The position numbers and the translations under genes were made by a program. The notes beneath the pieces are model-generated. The model saw only the letters and a program-made list of their open reading frames with translations, ran no database searches and was not told the origin of the DNA. This document shows positions 32,562 through 41,525 of a stretch of DNA of 50,107 bases, piece after piece (positions within the stretch are counted from its first letter, which is position 1; each line of letters opens with the position of its first letter). Source of the stretch: Caulobacteraceae bacterium (GTDB lineage Bacteria > Pseudomonadota > Alphaproteobacteria > Caulobacterales > Caulobacteraceae). The DNA is taken from contig JAIEQA010000023.1 in NCBI GenBank assembly GCA_019748095.1, positions 1-50,107 of the forward strand. The letters are read 5' to 3'.

Positions 32562-34478
32562 TCAAGGCCGGCCAGAGTGGGCCGCCAGCCATTGAACGAT
32601 CCGCTCCGCGGCTTCCGCCGCCGTCATGGCCAAGGTGTCGACCGTGATTTCAGCGGCCTCGGGCGGCTCATAGGCGCTGTCGATGCCGGTGAAGTTCTTC
32701 AGCTCCCCCGCCCGCGCCTTCCGGTACAGGCCCTTGACGTCGCGCTGTTCGGCCACCGCCAGCGGGGTGTCGACATAGACCTCGACGAAGTTTTCCGGCC
32801 CGATCAGCTCCCGCGCCATGCGCCGCTCGGCCCGGAACGGCGAAATGAAGCTGACCAGCACGATCAGCCCCGCGTCGAGCATCAGTCTGGACACCTCGGC
32901 GACGCGCCGGATGTTCTCGACCCGATCCTCCTCGGTGAAGCCCAGATCGCGGTTCAGCCCGTGGCGGACATTGTCCCCGTCCAGCAGATAGGTGTGGCGG
33001 CCATCGGCATGCAGCCGCTTCTCGACCAGGTCGGCGATGGTCGACTTGCCGGCCCCCGACAGACCGGTCAGCCAGATGACCCGGCCCTGCTGGTTCTTCA
33101 GCCCGGCCCGGGCGGCCCGGTCCACCGACAGGTCCTGCCAGTGGATGTTGTGGGATCGGCGGAGCGCAAAATGCAGCATGCCTGCCCCGACGGTCCGGTT
33201 CGAGATCCGGTCGATCAGGATGAAGCCGCCCAGATCCTTGTTGGTCCCATAGGGCTCGAACGGCACATTCCCCTCGAGCGACAGGGTGCAGACCCCGATC
33301 TCGTTCTGCTCCAGCCGTTTGGCGGGTTGCTGGGCCAGGGTGTTGACGTCGACCTTGTACTTGGCCTCGCTGATGGTGGCCCCCAGAAGCCTGGCCCCGA
33401 TCTTCATCAGATAGGGCCGTCCCGGCAGCAGGGCCTCCTCATCCATCCAGACCACCGTGGCCTCGAACTGGTCCGCCACCTCTGGCGGGCGGTCGGCCGT
33501 CGCCAGCACGTCGCCGCGCGAGACGTCGATCTCGTCGGCCAGGGTCAGGGTCACCGACTGGCCGGCCACGGCACGGTCCAGATCCCCGTCGGCGGTCACA
33601 ATGCGGGCCACGCTCGAGGTCTTGCCCGAGGGCAGGACCCGCACCGCATCACCCGGGCGCACCACGCCGGACGCGATCTGGCCGGCAAAGCCGCGGAAGT
33701 CGAGATCGGGCCGGTTGACCCACTGGACCGGCATACGGAAAGGATCGGCCTGGAGGTCGTCGCCGACCTCCAGCGTCTCCAGCAGGGTCATCAGCGACGG
33801 CCCCGTATACCAGGGCGAGTGCTCGCTGCCCTCCATGATGTTGTCGCCGCGCAGGGCTGACAACGGCACGGCGTGGAACTGTTCGATGCCGATCTGCGCC
33901 GCGAAGGCGGTGTAGTCGGCGACGATCTCGTCGAACACCGCCTGGGACCAGCCCATCAGGTCCATCTTGTTGACCGCCAGGATGACGTGGCGGATGCCCA
34001 GCAGGCTGACGAGATAGGAGTGCCGCCGGCTCTGGGTCAGGATGCCCTTGCGCGCATCGATCAGGATCACGGCCGCATCGGCGGTCGAGGCCCCGGTGAC
34101 CATGTTGCGGGTGTACTGCTCATGGCCCGGCGTGTCGGCGACGATGAATTTGCGCCGGTCGGTCGAGAAGAAGCGATAGGCCACATCGATGGTGATGCCC
34201 TGCTCCCGCTCGGCGGCCAGGCCGTCGACCAGCAGGGCGAAATCGATGTCCCCGCCCTGGGTGCCGACCCGCCGGCTGTCGGCCTCCAGCGCCGCCATCT
34301 GGTCCTCGAAGATGGTCTTGGCATCGTACAGCAGCCGCCCGATCAGGGTCGACTTGCCGTCGTCGACGCTGCCGCAGGTCAGGAACCGCAGCAGGGTCTT
34401 GTGCTGATGGGCCTCCAGATAGGCCTCGATGTCGTGGGCGATCAGATCCGACGCCTCATAGGTGGTGGCGGCCGACAT
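32562..34478 (-). CDS. cysNC: bifunctional sulfate adenylyltransferase subunit 1 / adenylylsulfate kinase
   Basis: This 638-residue fusion joins a CysN GTPase (about 1-440) with a CysC APS kinase (about 450-638). CysN motifs are GSVDDGKST (Gly36-Thr44), [12 protein letters not shown] and NKMDLMGW. CysC shows [18 protein letters not shown] and [15 protein letters not shown]. CysN drives ATP-sulfurylase with GTP hydrolysis and CysC phosphorylates APS to PAPS, so the pair activates sulfate for assimilation or sulfation. The ATG overlaps the cysD stop by one base (TGATG). The fused form is common in alphaproteobacteria. No PAPS reductase or sulfite reductase gene lies in this window. Confidence 0.96.
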   Translation of the reverse strand: MSAATTYEASDLIAHDIEAYLEAHQHKTLLRFLTCGSVDDGKSTLIGRLLYDAKTIFEDQMAALEADSRRVGTQGGDIDFALLVDGLAAEREQGITIDVAYRFFSTDRRKFIVADTPGHEQYTRNMVTGASTADAAVILIDARKGILTQSRRHSYLVSLLGIRHVILAVNKMDLMGWSQAVFDEIVADYTAFAAQIGIEQFHAVPLSALRGDNIMEGSEHSPWYTGPSLMTLLETLEVGDDLQADPFRMPVQWVNRPDLDFRGFAGQIASGVVRPGDAVRVLPSGKTSSVARIVTADGDLDRAVAGQSVTLTLADEIDVSRGDVLATADRPPEVADQFEATVVWMDEEALLPGRPYLMKIGARLLGATISEAKYKVDVNTLAQQPAKRLEQNEIGVCTLSLEGNVPFEPYGTNKDLGGFILIDRISNRTVGAGMLHFALRRSHNIHWQDLSVDRAARAGLKNQQGRVIWLTGLSGAGKSTIADLVEKRLHADGRHTYLLDGDNVRHGLNRDLGFTEEDRVENIRRVAEVSRLMLDAGLIVLVSFISPFRAERRMARELIGPENFVEVYVDTPLAVAEQRDVKGLYRKARAGELKNFTGIDSAYEPPEAAEITVDTLAMTAAEAAERIVQWLAAHSGRP

Positions 34479-35434
34479 CAGAAATACCCTTCCTGCTTCT
34501 TCTTCTCCATCGAGGCGGACTGGTCGTGGTCGATGGCCCGGCCCTGGCGTTCGGAGGTGGTGGTCAGCAGCATTTCCTGGATGATCTCGGGCAGGGTCGC
34601 CGCCGTGCTCTCCACCGCCCCGGTCAGGGGATAGCAGCCCAGGGTGCGGAACCGGACCGAGCGCATCTGCGGGGTCTCGCCCTCACGCAGCGGGAAGCGG
34701 TCGTCATCGACCATGATCAGGGTGCCGTCCCGCTCCACCACCGGCCGCACCGCCGCATAGTACAGCGGCACGATCGGGATGTTTTCCAGATGGATGTATT
34801 GCCAGATGTCCAGCTCGGTCCAGTTGGAGATCGGGAACACCCGGATGCTCTCGCCCGGCCGCTTGCGGGTATTGTAGAGCCGCCACAGCTCGGGCCGCTG
34901 GTTCTTGGGGTCCCAGCGATGGTCGGCGGTGCGGAACGAGAAGATCCGCTCCTTGGCCCGGGACTTCTCCTCATCGCGCCGCGCGCCACCGAAGGCGGCA
35001 TCGAAACCGTGCAGGTTCAGCGCCTGTTTCAGCCCCTCGGTCTTCCACAGATCGGTATGCAGGGCCGAGCCGTGATCGAAGGGATTAATCCCCCGCGCCT
35101 CGGCGTCCGGGTTCCGGTGCACCAGAAGCTCCATCCCCAGCTCGGCTGCCATCCGCGCGCGCATCTCGTACATGGCGCGGAATTTCCACGTCGTGTCGAC
35201 GTGCAGCAGGGGGAACGGCGGCGGCGACGGATAGAAGGCCTTGCGCGCCAGATGCAGCATCACGGCGGAATCCTTGCCGACCGAATACAGCATCACCGGT
35301 CGTTCGGTCTCGGCCACCACCTCGCGCAGGATGTGGATGCTCTCGGCTTCCAGCCGTTGCAGATGCGTCAGCCGGGCGGAGGACGTCGGCACGGCCGACG
35401 CATCCGCCTGCGCGTTCACCTCAAGAGCATCCAT
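34478..35434 (-). CDS. cysD: sulfate adenylyltransferase subunit 2
   Basis: This 318-residue catalytic subunit of ATP sulfurylase forms APS from sulfate and ATP, with CysN as GTPase partner. The PP-loop is [20 protein letters not shown]. Other conserved stretches are [31 protein letters not shown] and [17 protein letters not shown]. Length is slightly above the family norm because of an N-terminal extension of about 17 residues. It is the first gene of cysD-cysNC. The 108-bp gap upstream separates it from the SOUL gene on the same strand, and no riboswitch was recognised there. Confidence 0.96.
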   Translation of the reverse strand: MDALEVNAQADASAVPTSSARLTHLQRLEAESIHILREVVAETERPVMLYSVGKDSAVMLHLARKAFYPSPPPFPLLHVDTTWKFRAMYEMRARMAAELGMELLVHRNPDAEARGINPFDHGSALHTDLWKTEGLKQALNLHGFDAAFGGARRDEEKSRAKERIFSFRTADHRWDPKNQRPELWRLYNTRKRPGESIRVFPISNWTELDIWQYIHLENIPIVPLYYAAVRPVVERDGTLIMVDDDRFPLREGETPQMRSVRFRTLGCYPLTGAVESTAATLPEIIQEMLLTTTSERQGRAIDHDQSASMEKKKQEGYF

Positions 35435-35542
35435 CCAAAACCGTCCCTAACCCGTCAGAGGGCCAATTCTTACCCGAGATTGCCGCACGGGCGCACTCTC
35501 ATGGAAGACAATTGCCGTCTGACGCAAGGACCGTGTGACGCC

Positions 35543-36172
35543 TTATCGGCGTTCCACGCGCACGGCGACCTCGTTGCGGCGCATCGCCGGCACCGACCAC
35601 GGCGGATCATAGAACCAGGCCACCGGCTCTCCGACGGCACGCCAGCCGCTGCCGGCCACGCCCGCGATCAGCTCGGCCTTGTGCGCCTCCACGGCCCTGA
35701 CCGATCCGACGCCGCTGAATCGCAGAACCGCGAAGGTTTCTGCGGGCACCGCGACCAGCTGAACCGCCGGGTCGCGGGGGACCGGCAGGCTCTCCAGGGT
35801 CCATTCCGCTGGCATGAAGAACTCGATGGCCCACAGGCCGGTCCCCGAGGGGGCCTGGGCCACCGGGGCGGTCATGGCGATCGTCTGCGATGAAGCCTGG
35901 GCCACCGGTGCCGTCATCGCGATCGAGGTCCGGCCCGCATTGGCCCCGAAGATATAGGCGGCCAGCTTGCGAAAGCCGGCATTGCGTGCGGCGTCGCTGT
36001 CGCCGGTCACCATCGTCCGGGCGGCGATCCGGGTCTCGTAGGTCCGGACCTCGATCTCGTCGATCCGCGCGATCTCGCGCCACGCCGGCTCCTCCGTGCC
36101 GGATCGCACTCCCACCGTTGAACAGGCCGTCGTCAGGATCGCGGCTCCCAGGCCCAGCAGGGCGGCTTTCAT
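35543..36172 (-). CDS. SOUL family heme-binding lipoprotein
   Basis: This 209-residue predicted lipoprotein has a lipobox near residue 17 (LTTAC) followed by a SOUL/HEBP fold. Family marks are WREIARIDEIEVRTYETRIAA, FRKLAAYIFGANAG, the repeated IAMTAPVAQA and WAIEFFMPAEWTLESLP. SOUL proteins bind heme or tetrapyrroles; their role in bacteria is unsettled. ATG at 36172 is chosen because the signal peptide starts there. A far longer frame upstream runs through the divergent promoter and the neighbouring gene and is rejected. The 160-bp gap to the divergent flavoprotein gene holds both promoters. Confidence 0.85.
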   Translation of the reverse strand: MKAALLGLGAAILTTACSTVGVRSGTEEPAWREIARIDEIEVRTYETRIAARTMVTGDSDAARNAGFRKLAAYIFGANAGRTSIAMTAPVAQASSQTIAMTAPVAQAPSGTGLWAIEFFMPAEWTLESLPVPRDPAVQLVAVPAETFAVLRFSGVGSVRAVEAHKAELIAGVAGSGWRAVGEPVAWFYDPPWSVPAMRRNEVAVRVERR

Positions 36173-36332
36173 CTCTGTCTCTCCCAATCCGCGCGGGGGC
36201 GGACGCCTCACCCTGCCCCATCCACGCCGCGACCGATACCGGCTCGCGATATCGTGCGAGGACGCCTTGTCACAGCGACTTTCCGGGCGCTTTGCAGGAG
36301 CACCTGCGCCTGCGGGACGGAGGATTGCATCC

Positions 36333-37301
36333 ATGAACACAGTGGTCATCGGCGGCGGCATGGCCGGCCTCAGCTGTGCCCGCACGCTCGGCCTCGCCGG
36401 GCACACGGTGACCGTGCTCGACAAGGGGCGAGGTCCGGGCGGCCGCATGGCCACCCGGCGGCTGACCGCTGCCGGCGGCGAGATCACCTTCGATCTCGGG
36501 GCCCCGGCCTTCGAGGCCCGCTCCCCCGCCTTCGTCGCCGAGGTCCGCCAGTGGGCGTCAGACGGCCATGCCGCGCCCTGGCCCGCTGCGGGGGCCGACC
36601 ACTGGGTCGGGGTCCCCGCGATGAATGCACCCCTCAGGGCCATGGCCAATAGCCTCGATGTGCGGTGGAGCACCCGGGTGTCACAGGTTTTGCCGGTACC
36701 GGACGGCTGGCAGGTCCGGACGGAGAACGGAGACCGGTTGGAGGCGGACACTGTGGTCGTCGCCCTGCCCGCCGACCAGGCCGCCGACCTGCTCGAACCG
36801 ATCAGGGCGGGGTTGGCGGGCGAGATGGCCGCCCGGGCGCGGGCCTGCCCGAGCCTGCCCTGCTGGACCGTCCTGCTGGCCTTCGCCGGGCCGCTGGCGG
36901 GTGTCGAGGACTGGCGCGCTGGAGACGCCGGCGAAGCTCTCGGCCTGGCCGTTCGCAACGCGGCCAAGCCGGGTCGGTCCGGCCCCGAAGCCTGGGTCCT
37001 GCATGCGGGGGCCGACTGGTCCGCCCGGCATCTGGAGGATCCGGCGGACCGGATCGAGGACGCCCTGATCGCCGCCCTGTCGGAGCGACTGGACGGCCCC
37101 CTGCCCGCGATCATCGCGCGCGGAGCCCATCGCTGGCGCTACGCCATGCCTCCCGGTGGCGGGACCGGTCCGGTCTGGGATCCGACACTCCGACTGGGTC
37201 TCTGCGGCGACTGGCTGACCGTTTCCGGCGTCGAGGGCGCCTGGCTGTCGGCACAGGATCTGGCCGGGCGGATCCTTGCATCCGACCGTGGCCAGAATTG
37301 A
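36333..37301 (+). CDS. FAD/NAD(P)-dependent oxidoreductase, renalase-like
   Basis: This 322-residue flavoprotein opens with a GxGxxG dinucleotide motif (VVIGGGMAGLSCARTL) and an acidic/basic second-strand motif (VLDKGRGPGGRMATRR), typical of renalase-like amine-oxidase-superfamily proteins. The C-terminal FAD contact reads LRLGLCGDWLTVSGVEGAWLSAQ. Bacterial relatives oxidise dihydronicotinamide isomers or have unknown substrates. GGAGG at 36319-36323 lies nine bases before the ATG and fixes the start. It ends 31 bp from the convergent carbonic anhydrase stop. Confidence 0.85.
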   Translation: MNTVVIGGGMAGLSCARTLGLAGHTVTVLDKGRGPGGRMATRRLTAAGGEITFDLGAPAFEARSPAFVAEVRQWASDGHAAPWPAAGADHWVGVPAMNAPLRAMANSLDVRWSTRVSQVLPVPDGWQVRTENGDRLEADTVVVALPADQAADLLEPIRAGLAGEMAARARACPSLPCWTVLLAFAGPLAGVEDWRAGDAGEALGLAVRNAAKPGRSGPEAWVLHAGADWSARHLEDPADRIEDALIAALSERLDGPLPAIIARGAHRWRYAMPPGGGTGPVWDPTLRLGLCGDWLTVSGVEGAWLSAQDLAGRILASDRGQN

Positions 37302-37332
37302 AGCCGGGCGGACAGCATGGGCCGTCCGGCGA

Positions 37333-37932
37333 TCAGACTTCGAGCAGCTCGCCGGTCGAAAGGGTGAACCGCCAGGCGACAAGGCTGAGCTGGCCGGCCT
37401 TCTCGCCCTCCCGGATCCAGGGGAAGGTCCTCAGATTCGTGAGCGACAGTTTGATCGTGGCATCCTCGATCGCCGCCTCGAGCGGCTTGCCGCTTCCCTG
37501 CTCGGGCATGGGCCACATCACCGGCTCTGCGATATCCATCCAGGGGCCGAGGAAGTCGCGGGCATTCGGCAGGGGGCCGTGGATCATGGCGTGGACGCCG
37601 TCGCAGTCACCATGGCCCAGAAGGACGATCCGCCGGACCTTCAGAATCTTGACGGCGAACTCGAGGGCCGCGCTGGTCCCGTGGCACCCGCCGTCCGGCG
37701 CATAGGGCGGCACCAGACCCGCGACGTTGCGGATCACGAACAACTCGCCCGGCTCCGCGTCGAAAATCGTCTGGGGATCAATCCGCGAGTCGGAACAGGC
37801 GATCACAGCAGTCGTCGGTTGCTGGCGTCGTCGGGCCAGCCGGGCAAAACGTTCGGCCTGGCCGGGCCAGACGTCCGCGCGAAAGCGGCGGTAGCCGGCC
37901 AGCAGGGGATCGTTGGCGTCCGTGGTCAACAT
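37333..37932 (-). CDS. beta-class carbonic anhydrase
   Basis: This 199-residue enzyme interconverts CO2 and bicarbonate. The zinc site is complete: Cys46 and Asp48 in CSDSR, His107 and Cys110 in GHGDCDG. The conserved IRNVAGLVPPY and GTSAALEFAV stretches are present. ATG at 37932 is chosen because it precedes the usual N-terminal helix (DPLLAGYRRFRAD); longer frames run into low-complexity Arg-rich sequence. It is the last gene on a minus-strand set with DUF465, TerB-like and a small unknown gene, although an 88-bp gap separates it from them. A bicarbonate transporter gene lies 2.4 kb away. Confidence 0.93.
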   Translation of the reverse strand: MLTTDANDPLLAGYRRFRADVWPGQAERFARLARRRQQPTTAVIACSDSRIDPQTIFDAEPGELFVIRNVAGLVPPYAPDGGCHGTSAALEFAVKILKVRRIVLLGHGDCDGVHAMIHGPLPNARDFLGPWMDIAEPVMWPMPEQGSGKPLEAAIEDATIKLSLTNLRTFPWIREGEKAGQLSLVAWRFTLSTGELLEV

Positions 37933-38020
37933 GCCTGTCTTGCCGGGCTCGTCCCGACCGCTTCGGCCGGCCCCTCGATCGTTGCGACGCTGGTCAGGGG
38001 CCACCCGTCCCGTTTCGCCA

Positions 38021-38206
38021 TCAGACACGGATATCGAAGGTTTGCCGGCTGGGCTGGCGTACCGGAATGTCGCCGGCAAGGGCGGTCGGCGCTTCGACAG
38101 GTCGATCCGTCGGCGAGCTCTGGTGCGCCGCGACCCGGGCTGTCGACTGGGCGAGCATCGCCGCCCACGCCGAAGCCCCTGCGCTGGAATAGGCACCGAC
38201 CTTCAT
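38021..38206 (-). CDS. small hypothetical protein (61 aa)
   Basis: This short frame begins with ATG at 38206, overlapping the TerB-like stop as ATGA, and is preceded by GAAGGGG in the end of that gene. The product is MKVGAYSSAGASAWAAML followed by a polar, Pro/Thr-rich tail that ends RQTFDIRV. It has no transmembrane helix and no recognised domain. The four-base overlap, ribosome site and tidy start argue for a real gene; function is unknown. Composition is Ala/Ser/Thr-rich. Confidence 0.55.
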   Translation of the reverse strand: MKVGAYSSAGASAWAAMLAQSTARVAAHQSSPTDRPVEAPTALAGDIPVRQPSRQTFDIRV

Positions 38207-38679
38207 GGCCGCACCCCTTCGCCAGGCAGGAGACCATGCCCGGCCGGATCGAGATCCAGCAACTGGCATAGCCGCAGGATCACATCGCGCTCCTCGGCGT
38301 CGAACCCGCCGTCGGCATGGGCGACGGCACAGGCCGTCTCGACCAGAAGCCGGGACAGACCGGGCTGGCCACGGAGGCGTTTGACCGCCACTTCAGCCGT
38401 AGCCTCGCCGTCGTCGATATCGCGTTCCAGCCGCTGGACCAGGGTCTCGAAGGCGAGGACGACCTCGTCCACCCCGAACACGGCCACGGCAGGGGAACGA
38501 CGCAGGCGGTCGACCATGCGCCTGCGTTCATCCCGCGTGACCCAGCCGTCGGCCTGGGCCACCAGGGCACAGGCCGCAACGACGGCTTCCATCTGGACGA
38601 GGTCACCGGGCGTCCAGAGATCAGTCGCTTCCACGTGCGGCACCTTGCGAAGCAGCCGATCGACCCCGACCTCAGGCAT
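38203..38679 (-). CDS. TerB-like family protein
   Basis: This 158-residue helical protein has two TerB-type repeats. Each carries an acidic metal-binding-like loop: AQADGWVTRDERRRM (about 50-65) and AHADGGFDAEERDVI (about 125-140). TerB domains occur in tellurite-resistance and stress systems and are thought to bind metal; the role of this stand-alone type is unknown. AGGAGG lies five to six bases before the ATG at 38679 and fixes the start. The start lies inside the end of the DUF465 gene (8-bp overlap) and the stop overlaps the next small gene. Confidence 0.82.
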   Translation of the reverse strand: MPEVGVDRLLRKVPHVEATDLWTPGDLVQMEAVVAACALVAQADGWVTRDERRRMVDRLRRSPAVAVFGVDEVVLAFETLVQRLERDIDDGEATAEVAVKRLRGQPGLSRLLVETACAVAHADGGFDAEERDVILRLCQLLDLDPAGHGLLPGEGVRP

Positions 38680-38863
38680 GAAGGCCTCCTGTCGGTGTCT
38701 GGCGTTCAAGGGCACGCATGCGATCCTTGACCTGAAGTTTGCGCTTCTTGATCCGGGACAGGACACGGATATCCGGTTCCGGACGGCCCAGTTCCTCAGC
38801 CAGCGCTTCTTCCAGAAGGGCGTGCTGGCCTTGCAGTCGGTGGGGGAAGTATCTCGGGGTCAT
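38672..38863 (-). CDS. DUF465 (YdcH-like) small coiled protein
   Basis: This 63-residue protein has the DUF465 pattern: a helix HRLQGQHALLEEALAEELG, a turn with Arg-Pro, then RIKKRKLQVKDRMRAL. Such proteins form short helical hairpins of unknown function and are common in alphaproteobacteria. AGAGGAG precedes the ATG at 38863. It is the first gene of the DUF465-TerB-small ORF group, with overlaps throughout. Confidence 0.82.
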   Translation of the reverse strand: MTPRYFPHRLQGQHALLEEALAEELGRPEPDIRVLSRIKKRKLQVKDRMRALERQTPTGGLHA

Positions 38864-39349
38864 TGTTGCTCCTCTTGCATCTGAGGAGCGCGCCCGGTCC
38901 CGGGAGGGGGGACTGGAGGGGGGACCCGGCACCGAGCGCGCTCGATGCGGTCCGACATCACGATCGTTGTCGATCGTCAGAGGGGCCCGGGCCGCAAAGA
39001 CATACTGCCGACAGACATGCCAAGGCGCCAATCAGAAGCTTTGATAGTCGCAATAACGTAATGTCATGGCCGTGATGGGTCGGTCGGACGGCCTGCAAGG
39101 CCAGCCACCACGCGCACGACCGATTCTGACGTGGCGGCATGTTAGGCAGGGATCTCGCCCTCCGGTCTTTGACATCCCACGCCCGGGGCCCTGCCCTTTC
39201 CGGACAATCCGGACAGTATTTTCGGAGTCCGGCCACCGGCCCGTTGGACCCAGTGGACCCAGTGGACTCAGTGGACTCAGTGGACCGTGTTTTTTCGATC
39301 AACCGCAGCCGTCTCCCGGGGACAGGGGCAGACCGGCTCCAGGTTGCGG
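38864..39349. other. 486-bp intergenic region between DUF465 gene and LysR gene
   Basis: No convincing gene is seen here. It holds the upstream region of the DUF465 group, an AT-richer stretch near 39035-39065 (with CAATAACGTAATG) that may contain its promoter, a 9-bp tandem repeat at 39245-39286 and, on the other side, the downstream end of the LysR gene. Open frames crossing it have low-complexity, Pro/Arg-rich products and lack ribosome sites. Confidence 0.6.
39245..39286. repeat. 9-bp tandem repeat, about 4.7 copies
   Basis: The units read TGGACCCAG twice, then TGGACTCAG twice, then a partial TGGACC, followed by GTGTTTTTT. The change from CCC to CTC in the last two full units suggests stepwise duplication. 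It lies in non-coding DNA between the LysR gene and the DUF465 group, 64 bp beyond the LysR stop. Confidence 0.9.
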
Positions 39350-40249
39350 CTATCGATCAGGGCGATCCGCTGTCACGGCCAGGGGGCCCCTTTCAAGCGC
39401 CCGCAGGACCTCCTGCGCCAGCAGTCCGGCCGGCCCGCCCGCCCCCCGCATGGACATCAGCGCGATCTCGCTGTCGCTCAACCGGGGCAGGGCGGCCCCC
39501 AGAACGACCAGGTCGCGCGGGGCCATCGCCGCCGGCAGAACCCCGACCCCGAGCCCGGCCCGGAGCGCTGCCATCTGCCCGGCCAGACTGGGCGAGGTAA
39601 AGGAGGCCCGGAAGTCTATGCCCGCCGCCTGCAGCGCCCCCAGCGCGCGCTTGCGATAGATGTCGGGCGCGGGCGCGACGATCAGGGGCAGAGGCGTCGT
39701 CTCGATGATCGAGGCGTCGAGTGCGACCCAGACCAGCGGCTCGCTCCAGACGCGGACACCCAGTTCAGGACCAACCGGCTCCCGCTTGATCAGGGCGAGG
39801 TCGAGCATCCCGCGCGACATCTGGTCCAGCAGGTTGGCGGTGTAGTCACAGGTCACCGCCAGGCGGATGCGGGGATGACTGCGCGCAAACGCTCCGAGGA
39901 TTCCGGGCAGATGCATCGTCGCGATGTCTTCCGGCGCACCGAACCGGACCTCCCCTTCCAGGTCCCCTTCGCCGAGGGTGGCGACGATCTCGTCATTCAT
40001 GCGCAACAGCCTGCGGGCGTGCGGCAGCAGCGCAGCACCCTCTGTCGTCAGCGCCACGCCCTTCCCGCCGCGATCCAGCAAGGGCGACCGAAGCCCGTCC
40101 TCCAGACGCCGGATCTGCAGGCTGACGGCCGGTTGGGTCCGCCCCAGACTGGCTGCAGCCTTCGTGAAGCTGGCCGTCTCGACGACCGTCACAAAGGCGC
40201 GAAGCAGGTCGAGGTCGAGATTGACGAGGCGGTCCGACATCATCAGCAT
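39350..40249 (-). CDS. LysR family transcriptional regulator
   Basis: This 299-residue regulator has an N-terminal winged helix (LDLDLLRAFVTVVETASFTKAAASLGRTQPAVSLQIRRLE split over about residues 10-50) and a periplasmic-binding-type effector domain. It is divergent from an SbtA-like bicarbonate transporter gene, the classic LysR arrangement, so it probably controls that gene. Three nearby ATG codons (40249, 40243, 40240) are possible starts and none has a clear ribosome site. Two inverted repeats lie between the genes. Confidence 0.92.
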   Translation of the reverse strand: MLMMSDRLVNLDLDLLRAFVTVVETASFTKAAASLGRTQPAVSLQIRRLEDGLRSPLLDRGGKGVALTTEGAALLPHARRLLRMNDEIVATLGEGDLEGEVRFGAPEDIATMHLPGILGAFARSHPRIRLAVTCDYTANLLDQMSRGMLDLALIKREPVGPELGVRVWSEPLVWVALDASIIETTPLPLIVAPAPDIYRKRALGALQAAGIDFRASFTSPSLAGQMAALRAGLGVGVLPAAMAPRDLVVLGAALPRLSDSEIALMSMRGAGGPAGLLAQEVLRALERGPLAVTADRPDR

Positions 40250-40254
40250 CCGTT

Positions 40255-40280
40255 ATAGGTACTATCAGTTCAATAAACTG
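40255..40280. promoter_or_regulatory. paired inverted repeats in the LysR/SbtA divergent promoter
   Basis: ATAG-GTA-CTAT (40255-40265) is directly followed by CAGTT-CAATA-AACTG (40266-40280). The second is a 5-bp inverted repeat with a 5-bp spacer. Both lie between the divergent LysR gene and transporter gene, where a LysR protein would bind. The stretch is also AT-rich compared with its surroundings. Confidence 0.5.
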
Positions 40281-40334
40281 GAATCAGATGACCGTCGAGT
40301 GCAGAGGAGCCCGCCTCTCCGGAACCAGTCCCCC

Positions 40335-41306
40335 ATGCCTGATCTCTCCTCCAGCCTCGCGCTCCTGACATCGCCCGCGATCCTGTTCTTTTTCGTGGGG
40401 GCGCTCGCCGCGTTCGCCCGCTCGGACCTGACCATCCCGGAGCCCATTGCCAAGGGGCTGTCGCTGTATCTGATGCTGTGCATCGGCTTCAAAGGCGGGG
40501 TCGAGGCGCGGGCCGCCGGAATGAACAGCGACTTCCTGTCGGCCGCCGGAATCGGGGTGGTGCTGAGCGCCCTGATGCCCCTGCTGGCGTTTGCCATCCT
40601 GAAACGGACCAAACTCGACCGCCCCACGATCTGCGCCCTTGCGGCAACCTACGGATCGGTGTCCGTCGTGACCTTCGCGGCCGGGCAGCAGCATCTGGAG
40701 ACCCTCGGTCTGGCCTCGGGCGGCTATATGGCGGCCGTACTGGCCCTGATGGAGACGCCGGCCATCCTCACGGCCCTGCTGCTGCTGAACGGAGCGGGGC
40801 GAGGCCAGCCCGGCCAGCGCCGCAAGGTCCTTCGGGAAGTGTTCGTCGGCGCCGCATCGGTCATGCTTCTGGGCAGTTTTCTGGTCGGTACGCTCTCCGG
40901 CGAAGCTGGAATGGCCAAGCTGGAACTCTTCGTGGGACCGCTGTTCCAAGGGGCGCTCTGCTTCTTCCTGCTGGACATCGGCCTGATCGCTGCGCGCCGG
41001 CTGATGGAAGGCGGACGCAAGCTGACGCCCGGTGTGATCGCCTTTGCGATCGGCTTTCCCCTTCTCTCTGCGGGTCTCGCCCTGGGTCTCGCCCGCCTGG
41101 CGGGGCTCGGGGAGGGCAACGCCGCTATGCTGACCATCCTCGCCGGTTCCGCTTCCTACATCGCGGTGCCGGCGGCCATGCGGCTGGCGGCGCCGAAGGC
41201 GGACGCCGGCGTGTTCGTGACCGCGTCGCTCGCGATCACCTTCCCGTTCAACCTGATCGTCGGCATCGCCCTCTACACCGCTGCAGCCAACTGGCTCTGG
41301 CGCTGA
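40335..41306 (+). CDS. sodium-dependent bicarbonate transporter, SbtA-like
   Basis: This 323-residue inner-membrane protein has about ten hydrophobic helices in an inverted-repeat layout typical of SbtA (former DUF897). It opens LLTSPAILFFFVGALAAFARSDL. Conserved stretches are LYLMLCIGFKGGVEA, YGSVSVVTFAAGQ, MAAVLALMETPAI and AGSASYIAVPAAMRLA. The cyanobacterial protein imports bicarbonate with Na+. Relatives in heterotrophs supply bicarbonate for carboxylases at low CO2. A carbonic anhydrase gene lies 2.4 kb away on the other strand. The gene stops 15 bp from the convergent ccoS gene. Confidence 0.88.
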   Translation: MPDLSSSLALLTSPAILFFFVGALAAFARSDLTIPEPIAKGLSLYLMLCIGFKGGVEARAAGMNSDFLSAAGIGVVLSALMPLLAFAILKRTKLDRPTICALAATYGSVSVVTFAAGQQHLETLGLASGGYMAAVLALMETPAILTALLLLNGAGRGQPGQRRKVLREVFVGAASVMLLGSFLVGTLSGEAGMAKLELFVGPLFQGALCFFLLDIGLIAARRLMEGGRKLTPGVIAFAIGFPLLSAGLALGLARLAGLGEGNAAMLTILAGSASYIAVPAAMRLAAPKADAGVFVTASLAITFPFNLIVGIALYTAAANWLWR

Positions 41307-41321
41307 GGGTGAGGCGGGGCG

Positions 41322-41525
41322 TCAGGGGCTGGGCGGGTCGCCGGCTGCCCCGTCAAGAGTTTCGGGCTGTTCCGGCGAATCCGGATCGAGATCGTCGATC
41401 AGGATCCGCGCGGCAGAGCCCTCGATGTCGTCGTACTGACCAGCGCGCAGGGTCCAGATGAAGGCCCAGACGGCCAGTAGCCCCAGAAACACCGAGAAGG
41501 GTGCCAGCAACAGGATGACATTCAT
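41322..41525 (-). CDS. ccoS: cbb3 oxidase assembly protein CcoS
   Basis: This 67-residue protein has one N-terminal helix (VILLLAPFSVFLGLLAVWAFIWTL) followed by GQYDDIEGSAARIL, the conserved CcoS motif. It is needed for cofactor insertion into cbb3-type oxidase. The tail after residue 45 is acidic and Pro-rich and may vary in length within the family. Its ATG overlaps the ccoI stop by four bases, and it is the last gene of ccoNOQPGHIS. Confidence 0.93.
   Translation of the reverse strand: MNVILLLAPFSVFLGLLAVWAFIWTLRAGQYDDIEGSAARILIDDLDPDSPEQPETLDGAAGDPPSP

Noticed and set aside
35435..35542. Riboswitch upstream of cysD
   Set aside because: No SAM-type or other known aptamer pattern was recognised in the 108-bp gap, although short elements cannot be excluded by eye.
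35850..35930. Repeated IAMTAPVAQA in the SOUL protein as a recent duplication
   Set aside because: Two MTAPV copies are normal in SOUL-family proteins, so this is probably a family feature.
39245..39286. CRISPR-like array
   Set aside because: Units are only 9 bp and directly joined, without spacers, and no cas genes are nearby.
38958..39302. 114-codon minus-strand frame with an STESTESTGSTG start
   Set aside because: The repeated residues only reflect the 9-bp DNA repeat. There is no ribosome site or recognisable domain, and the frame crosses the presumed promoter of the DUF465 group.
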